This document shows positions 58,683 through 64,000 of a stretch of DNA of 64,000 nt, in pieces. Under the pieces are notes generated by a model. The model searched no databases and had not been told where the DNA came from. It saw only the letters and a program-made list of their open reading frames with translations. The position numbers and the translations under genes are program-made. Each line of letters opens with the position of its first letter. Positions within the stretch are counted from its first letter, which is position 1. The stretch is from Albimonas sp963977235. GTDB taxonomy: Bacteria; Pseudomonadota; Alphaproteobacteria; Rhodobacterales; Rhodobacteraceae. The DNA lies in assembly GCF_963977235.1 (NCBI RefSeq), contig NZ_CAXBOD010000017.1:11524-75523 (forward strand), in the 5' to 3' direction.

Positions 58683-58700
58683 GGCGCATTGAAATGCGCC
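58683..58700. repeat. 18-bp perfect palindrome GGCGCATT-GA-AATGCGCC, copy 1
   Basis: Perfect 8-bp arms with 2-nt centre. Its right end directly abuts the stop codon (58701-58703) of the adenine deaminase gene. An identical copy occurs at 63983-64000, upstream of the same operon. Confidence 0.9.
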
Positions 58701-60476
58701 CTACGCGGGCAAGCCGTCTTCCAGGATCGGGGAGGTCAGCAGGCGCCCCGCGTGGCTGTCGGCGATCCCGAGGTCGGTCTGGTGGGGGCCGGCGTTGCAG
58801 GCGAGCGTGGCGCCGACCAGCGCCTTGAAGACCAGGTAGGGGGGCTGCCAGTCGACCACGGCGTCCATCGCCTCGCGGACGGCGCGGAAGGCCGCGGCGA
58901 CATCCTCGAGCGGCGCGTCGGAGACGAGGCCGCCGACGGGCAGCGGCAGCAGCGCCGTGACCCGGCCGCCCTGCGCCACGGCCATGCCGCCGCCCTGCGC
59001 CGCGACCGCGTTGGCGGCGGCGGCGAGGTCCTCGGGCGCGTGGCCAAAGACCGTCAGGTTGTGGCTGTCGTGGCTGACGGTGGTGGCGAAGGCGCCGCGC
59101 CACGCGCCCCAGCCGGACAGGAAGCCGATGCGCGGGATCGCCGGCGCGCGGCCGTGGCGGTGGATGACGGCGATGCGGGTCAGGTCCGGCGGCAGGGCGA
59201 GACGGCCGTCGCGCACGCCGACCTGCCGCTCGCCCCATTGGGTGAAGCGGGGACGGTCGATCGTGGCGATGCGGGCCGTGGGGCCGGTTGCGGGCGTCTC
59301 GAAATCCGCGGGCGCGAAGCGGGGCGGGGCCGGGGCGCCGAAGTCGGGGCGGGCGGAGGCCGCGACCGGCAGGGCCGGGGGGCGGCCGTCGCGCAGGACG
59401 TGGGCGGGGGCGAAGCTCTCGAGGTCCCGGAACAGCGCCAGATCGGCGCGGCGGCCCGGCGCGACCAGGCCCAGGTCGGGCCGGCCCAGCCGCTGGGCGG
59501 CGTTGAAGGTGGCGGCCTGCAGGGCGCGCAGGGGCGGCAGGCCCTCGGCGACCAGCAGGCGGAGCAGGGCGTCGAGGCCCCCCGACTGCGCCAGATCGTC
59601 GGGGAACACATCGTCGGTGCACAGCGTCAGCGTCGGCGGGCAGGCGGGCAGGGCCGCCAGCGCCCGGGCGATCTCGGGCAGAAGATGGGGGTGGGAGCCG
59701 CGAAGCTCCACCCAAAGCCCGGCGCGCAGCTTCTCCAGCAGGTCCTCGGCCGAGGTCAGCTCGTGATCCGAGGTCACGCCGGCGGCGGCATAGGCCTGCA
59801 GGGCCGCCCCGGTCAGCCCGCGCGCGTGGCCGCAGACCGGCTTGCCCGAGGCCAGCCCCGCCTGGACGATCCCCCGCATCCGCGGCGCGCGGGAGGTGAC
59901 GGCGCCCATGTCCATCACCTCGGCGAGACCGTGGATGCCGGGGCGGGCGAGCAGGGCCTCGATCTCGGCGGGACCGAAGTCGGCGCCGGCGGTCTCGTAG
60001 CCCGGGGCGGAGGGCACGCAGGAGGGCGCCAGCGTCAGGATCCGCAGGGGGGAGCGGGCGGCCTCGGCCAGCGCCCAGTCGACGCCGGCAAGGCCCGCGA
60101 CATTGCCGAACTCGTGCGGGTCCCAGACGACGGTGGTGGTGCCGCGGGGCAGCACGGCGCCGGCATAGACCGCGGGCGTGACCATCGAGCTTTCGATGTG
60201 CATGTGCGCGTCGATCAGGCCGGGGGCGACGATCAGGCCCGTGGCGTCAAGCGTCCGGGCCGCGTCGGCGCGGGCGCCGGGCGCGTGGACCGAGGCGATC
60301 AGCGGACCGACGATGCCGACGTCGGCGGCGCGGATCTCCTGCATCGCCACGTCGGCGACCCGGCCGCCGCGGATCAGGAGGTCGAAGGGCGCGTCGCCGC
60401 GGGCGGCGGCGACGGCGTGGTCGCGCAGGGCCGCGTCGTTCAGGTCGGCGGGGTCGAGGTCATGAGGCCCGGTCAT
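58701..60476 (-). CDS. ade: adenine deaminase
   Basis: A 591-residue amidohydrolase that deaminates adenine to hypoxanthine. The metal site begins with GLIDAHMHIESSMVTPA (~105), followed by WDPHEFGNVAG, GHARGLTG (~215), TSDHELTS and the LTLCTDDVFPDDLAQSGG segment near residue 275. The C-terminal domain has VSHDSHNLTVFGHAPEDL with additional metal ligands, and ends PILEDGLPA. The ATG at 60476 overlaps the nucleoside hydrolase stop (ATGA); a longer frame reaching 60503 would enter that gene. The stop codon touches the palindrome repeat at 58683. Confidence 0.92.
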   Translation of the reverse strand: MTGPHDLDPADLNDAALRDHAVAAARGDAPFDLLIRGGRVADVAMQEIRAADVGIVGPLIASVHAPGARADAARTLDATGLIVAPGLIDAHMHIESSMVTPAVYAGAVLPRGTTTVVWDPHEFGNVAGLAGVDWALAEAARSPLRILTLAPSCVPSAPGYETAGADFGPAEIEALLARPGIHGLAEVMDMGAVTSRAPRMRGIVQAGLASGKPVCGHARGLTGAALQAYAAAGVTSDHELTSAEDLLEKLRAGLWVELRGSHPHLLPEIARALAALPACPPTLTLCTDDVFPDDLAQSGGLDALLRLLVAEGLPPLRALQAATFNAAQRLGRPDLGLVAPGRRADLALFRDLESFAPAHVLRDGRPPALPVAASARPDFGAPAPPRFAPADFETPATGPTARIATIDRPRFTQWGERQVGVRDGRLALPPDLTRIAVIHRHGRAPAIPRIGFLSGWGAWRGAFATTVSHDSHNLTVFGHAPEDLAAAANAVAAQGGGMAVAQGGRVTALLPLPVGGLVSDAPLEDVAAAFRAVREAMDAVVDWQPPYLVFKALVGATLACNAGPHQTDLGIADSHAGRLLTSPILEDGLPA

Positions 60477-61381
60477 GCGGCCTCCGCGAGGGCGGCCAGG
60501 CACAGGGCCTTCACGGCGGGAGCGTCGAGATCCTCGGCGATCTCGGCGTTGTGGGTGTCGGGGTGGCGGGTCTCGACGACCGTGCGGCCGCGGGTGTGCA
60601 GGCCGGAGAGTTCGGCCTCGAGGCGGACGGAGCGGAAGCGGAACAGGTCGGGCCGCAGCAGGGCGGCGGCGGCGACGGGGTCGTAGAGGGCCATGGTCTG
60701 CCGCCCCCGCTCCAGCGCGATGTCGAGGTAGCCGCCCAGCAGGTCGGCCAGAAGGGCCGCATTGGGGCCGGGGGCGGCGCGCAGGGCGGTCACGTCGGCC
60801 TCATCGATCTGCACCCGGCGGCAGGCGTCGAGGTCGATCATCCGGATCGCCACGCCGCGGGCCAGCAGGATCGCCAGCGCCTCGGGGTCGGCGATGGCGT
60901 TGTATTCGGCCGAGGCCGTGTGGTTGCCCGAGGTCACGCCCCCGCCCATCCACACGATCCGCTCTATCCGCGCCAGCAGGTCCGGGCGGGCCAGCGCCAG
61001 CACCGCGAGGTTGGTCAGGGGGCCGAGCGCGAGGATCGTGGCGGCCTCGCGCGCCTCGAGCCAGGCCGCAAGCGCAGGCAGGGCGTCGGGGAGGGGCGGC
61101 GCCTCGACCTCGGGCAGGGTCAGGTTGCGGGAGCGGATGCCGGTCGCGCCCAGAATGCGGGCGGCGTGTTCCTGCCCGCCGAGGATGGCGCGGTCGGCGC
61201 CGGCGGACATGGGCAAGCGCCAGCCGAAGAGCGCCGCGGCGCCGGCGGCGTTGCGCCGGGCGCGGGGCAGGGGGGCGACGCCGAAACCGAGCGAGAGCCC
61301 GTCGATCTCGACGCGCCCGCGCAGCAGCAGGATCGCGAAGACGTCGTCCACGCTCATGTCCGTGTCGATCCACACGCCCAT
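60473..61381 (-). CDS. nucleoside hydrolase (IUNH family)
   Basis: A 302-residue N-ribohydrolase. The calcium site is built by DTDMSVDDV at the N-terminus and by Asp in RHPDTHNAE near the C-terminus; ILALGPLTNLAVLALARPDL and VWMGGGVTSGNHTASAEYNA (with Asn for ribose contact) are typical. It splits purine nucleosides to base plus ribose, feeding the adenine deaminase gene (next, ATGA) and ribokinase. The ATG at 61381 overlaps the ATPase stop (TGATG); GTG at 61384 would add one residue. Confidence 0.9.
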   Translation of the reverse strand: MGVWIDTDMSVDDVFAILLLRGRVEIDGLSLGFGVAPLPRARRNAAGAAALFGWRLPMSAGADRAILGGQEHAARILGATGIRSRNLTLPEVEAPPLPDALPALAAWLEAREAATILALGPLTNLAVLALARPDLLARIERIVWMGGGVTSGNHTASAEYNAIADPEALAILLARGVAIRMIDLDACRRVQIDEADVTALRAAPGPNAALLADLLGGYLDIALERGRQTMALYDPVAAAALLRPDLFRFRSVRLEAELSGLHTRGRTVVETRHPDTHNAEIAEDLDAPAVKALCLAALAEAA

Positions 61382-62335
61382 CACAGCGGCCCCGGCAGGC
61401 GGGCCGCGGCCGCGCGCGGCAGGTCGAAGGCGACCGCGGCGCCGGGGGCGAGCGGGGCCTCGGAGGCCGGCGCCTCGGCCTTCACCACGCCGAGCGGCGT
61501 GTCGAGCACGTATTCGCGCGAGGCGCCGGCGAAGGAGACGCCGCGCACCGTGCCCGAATGCGGGCCCTCGCCGAGCGCGACCGCGGCGGGGCGCCAGGCC
61601 AGCGCGCCTCCGGTCTCGGGGTCCGGCAGGATCGTCTCGAAGCCCACGAAATCGGCGACGAAGGCCGAGGCGGGGGCGGTCCAGATCTCCTCCGGCGCGC
61701 CCACCTGCTCGATGGCGCCGTCGCGCATCACCACGATGCGGTCGGCGAGCGCCAGGGCCTCGGACTGATCGTGGGTGACGAAGATCATCGTCACCCCGGT
61801 CTCGCGCTGCACGCGCTGGAGTTCCAGGCGCATCTCGAGGCGCAGGCGGGCGTCGAGGTTCGACAACGGCTCGTCCAGCAGCAGCACCTTGGGGTTCATC
61901 ACCAGGCTTCGCGCCAGGGCCACCCGCTGCTGCTGCCCGCCCGAAAGGTCGGCCGGCGCGCGGGAGGCGAAGTCCGCGAGCCCCACCGTCGCCAGACCCG
62001 CCAGCACTTTTGCCGAGAGGTCGGGCTCGCGCTTCAGGCGCAGGCCGAAGGCCACGTTCTCGAACACGCTCAGGTGGGGGAACAGCGCGTAGCTCTGGAA
62101 CACCAGCCCCACTTCGCGGCGCGAGGGCGCGACCCGGGTGATGTCGCGGCCGTCGAGGCGGATGGACCCCGATTTCGGGCTCAGCAGCCCGGCCACCGCG
62201 CGCATGGTGGTGGTCTTGCCGCAGCCCGAGGGGCCGAGCAGGGCGATCAGCTCGCCCTGACGAATATCGAGGTTCAGCCGATCGACCGCGACCGTGCCGC
62301 CGTAGGCCAGGGTCAGGTCCTCGAGCGTCAGGAAC

Positions 62336-62343
<8 letters not shown>
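61381..62343 (-). CDS. ABC transporter ATPase (PotA-like)
   Basis: A 320-residue ATPase of the spermidine/Fe(III) type. Walker A is GPSGCGKTTT (~38), the Q-loop LVFQSYALFPHLSVFENVAF, signature LSGGQQQR, Walker B VLLLDEPLSNLDARLR and switch IFVTHDQSEALAL. Residues ~240-320 form a TOBE domain. The genetic link with nucleoside hydrolase and adenine deaminase suggests that the transporter brings in nucleosides or purines; spermidine uptake is an alternative. Confidence 0.93.
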
Positions 62344-63111
<768 letters not shown>

Positions 63112-63115
<4 letters not shown>

Positions 63116-63951
63116 GACGCGGCCCTCGAGCGGCGGGCCGTGGCCATGCGTTTCAGCAGCAGGTTGGCCGAGAAGCTCATCACGATCAGGATCATGGCGA
63201 TGACCGAGGCCGACACGAAGTCATTGGCCACCGTCACCCGCTGGTAGAGCAGGGTTTCGAGCATCAGCACCTTCGAGCCGCCCAGGATGGCGGGCGTGAT
63301 GTAGGCGGTCAGCGAGCCGGTGAAGACCAGCGTGCCGCCGATCACCAGCCCCTCGCGCGTCAGCGGCAGGATCACCTTGAGGAACACCTGCACCCAGTTG
63401 GCGCCCAGCACGCGGGCGGCGGGGATCGCGTCGCGGGGCATGTTCTCCATCGCCGAAACGAGCGCGATGACCATCAGCGGCAGGAACAGCTGCAACAGGC
63501 CGATGAACACCGCGGTCTCGGTGAACAGGATCCGCAGCGGGCTGTCGACGATGCCGAGGCTGACCAGCGCCTCGTTCACGAAGCCGGTGCGCCCCAGGAT
63601 CACCAGCCAGGCGTAGGTTCGCGCCACCGGCGAGATCATCAGCGGCAGGATCACCAGTCCGAACACCCGCCCGCGGGCGGTCTTGGGCAGGGTGACGATC
63701 GAATAGGCCGCGGCATAGCCGATCACGGCGGCGACGAGGGTGACCTCGGCCGCCAGCTTCAGCGAGCGCACGAAGACGGTCTGGTTGAGGGGGGAGGAGA
63801 AGAACTCCCAGTAGCCCATCAGGGTCCAGCCGCCCTCGGGGTCGCGGAACGCCTCCGACAGGAGGATGCCGACCGGCAGCAGGAACAGCGCCGCGGCGAA
63901 CACCGCGGCGGGCAGGGTCAGGGCCAGGCCTTCGGCACGGCTGGAGAACAT
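63112..63951 (-). CDS. ABC transporter permease (PotB-like)
   Basis: A 279-residue permease. The N-terminal membrane segment (LTLPAAVFAAALFLLPVGIL) is followed by the periplasmic WTLMGYWEFFSSPLNQTVFV, and the EAA loop reads PAARVLGANWVQVFLKVILP. The substrate-binding protein that should precede it is beyond the right edge of the window. Confidence 0.92.
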
Positions 63952-63982
63952 CGGAGGCCTTTCGAGCGTCGAGAGAGAGGAT

Positions 63983-64000
63983 GGCGCATTGAAATGCGCC
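63983..64000. repeat. 18-bp perfect palindrome GGCGCATT-GA-AATGCGCC, copy 2
   Basis: Identical to 58683-58700. It begins 31 bp beyond the start of the PotB-like gene, and so lies at the upstream edge of the same operon. The window ends at its last base. Confidence 0.9.

Overview
The window is very GC-rich (GC-filled third codon positions, densely packed genes with ATGA/TGATG overlaps) and looks like a chromosomal segment of an alphaproteobacterium of the Rhodobacteraceae/Rhodobacterales type. Supporting signs are the leucyl aminopeptidase/NlpC-P60 pair, the N-methylglutamate (methylamine) gene set, the many periplasmic-binding-protein transporters, and the short GCCCCGGG-N5-CCCGGGGC palindromes between genes. 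No close species can be named from the sequence alone.

Layout. 1-1.9 kb: the right end of an integrated phage-like element (capsid protein C-terminus, gpW-like connector, AlpA-like excisionase, tyrosine integrase) ending at the 3' end of tRNA-Arg(CCT). 2-9.5 kb: housekeeping genes (ubiK, M17 aminopeptidase, NlpC/P60 hydrolase, aromatic aminotransferase, nitroreductase, lytic transglycosylase, LysE-type exporter). 9.6-18.3 kb: a LysR-controlled catabolic operon with an NMT1/Tau-type ABC transporter, an SDR, a dihydroorotase-like amidohydrolase and a cyanuric-acid hydrolase/barbiturase-family ring-opening enzyme, with an amidase-signature hydrolase facing it. 18.7-34.8 kb: an 11-gene minus-strand operon with two paralogous luciferase-like monooxygenases, ATP-dependent hydantoinase/lactamase HyuAB, a dipeptide-type ABC transporter, a class III aminotransferase, a LysR regulator and a BisC-type molybdoenzyme. 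It is flanked by a divergent nitronate monooxygenase and an IclR regulator. 37.4-47.7 kb: a complete N-methylglutamate pathway, gmaS-mgsCBA on one strand and mgdABCD on the other, around one XRE-cupin regulator. 47.8-55.5 kb: a heme uptake locus (TonB receptor, hmuSTUV) with a divergent gene that appears to be a HasA-type hemophore domain fused to RTX repeats. 55.6-64 kb: purine nucleoside salvage (ABC transporter, nucleoside hydrolase, adenine deaminase, ribokinase, phosphoribosyltransferase) interrupted by an M20 amidohydrolase.

Together the genes describe a heterotroph that harvests nitrogen from small organic compounds (ring amides, methylamine, nucleosides, amino acids) and scavenges heme. 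The most novel items are the hemophore-RTX fusion, the 11-gene LLM/HyuAB operon and the AtzD-family operon. Several repeat families are also described: a perfect 37-bp inverted pair flanking the 16.7-37.4 kb block, an 18-bp palindrome at both ends of the purine operon, and two very local duplications.
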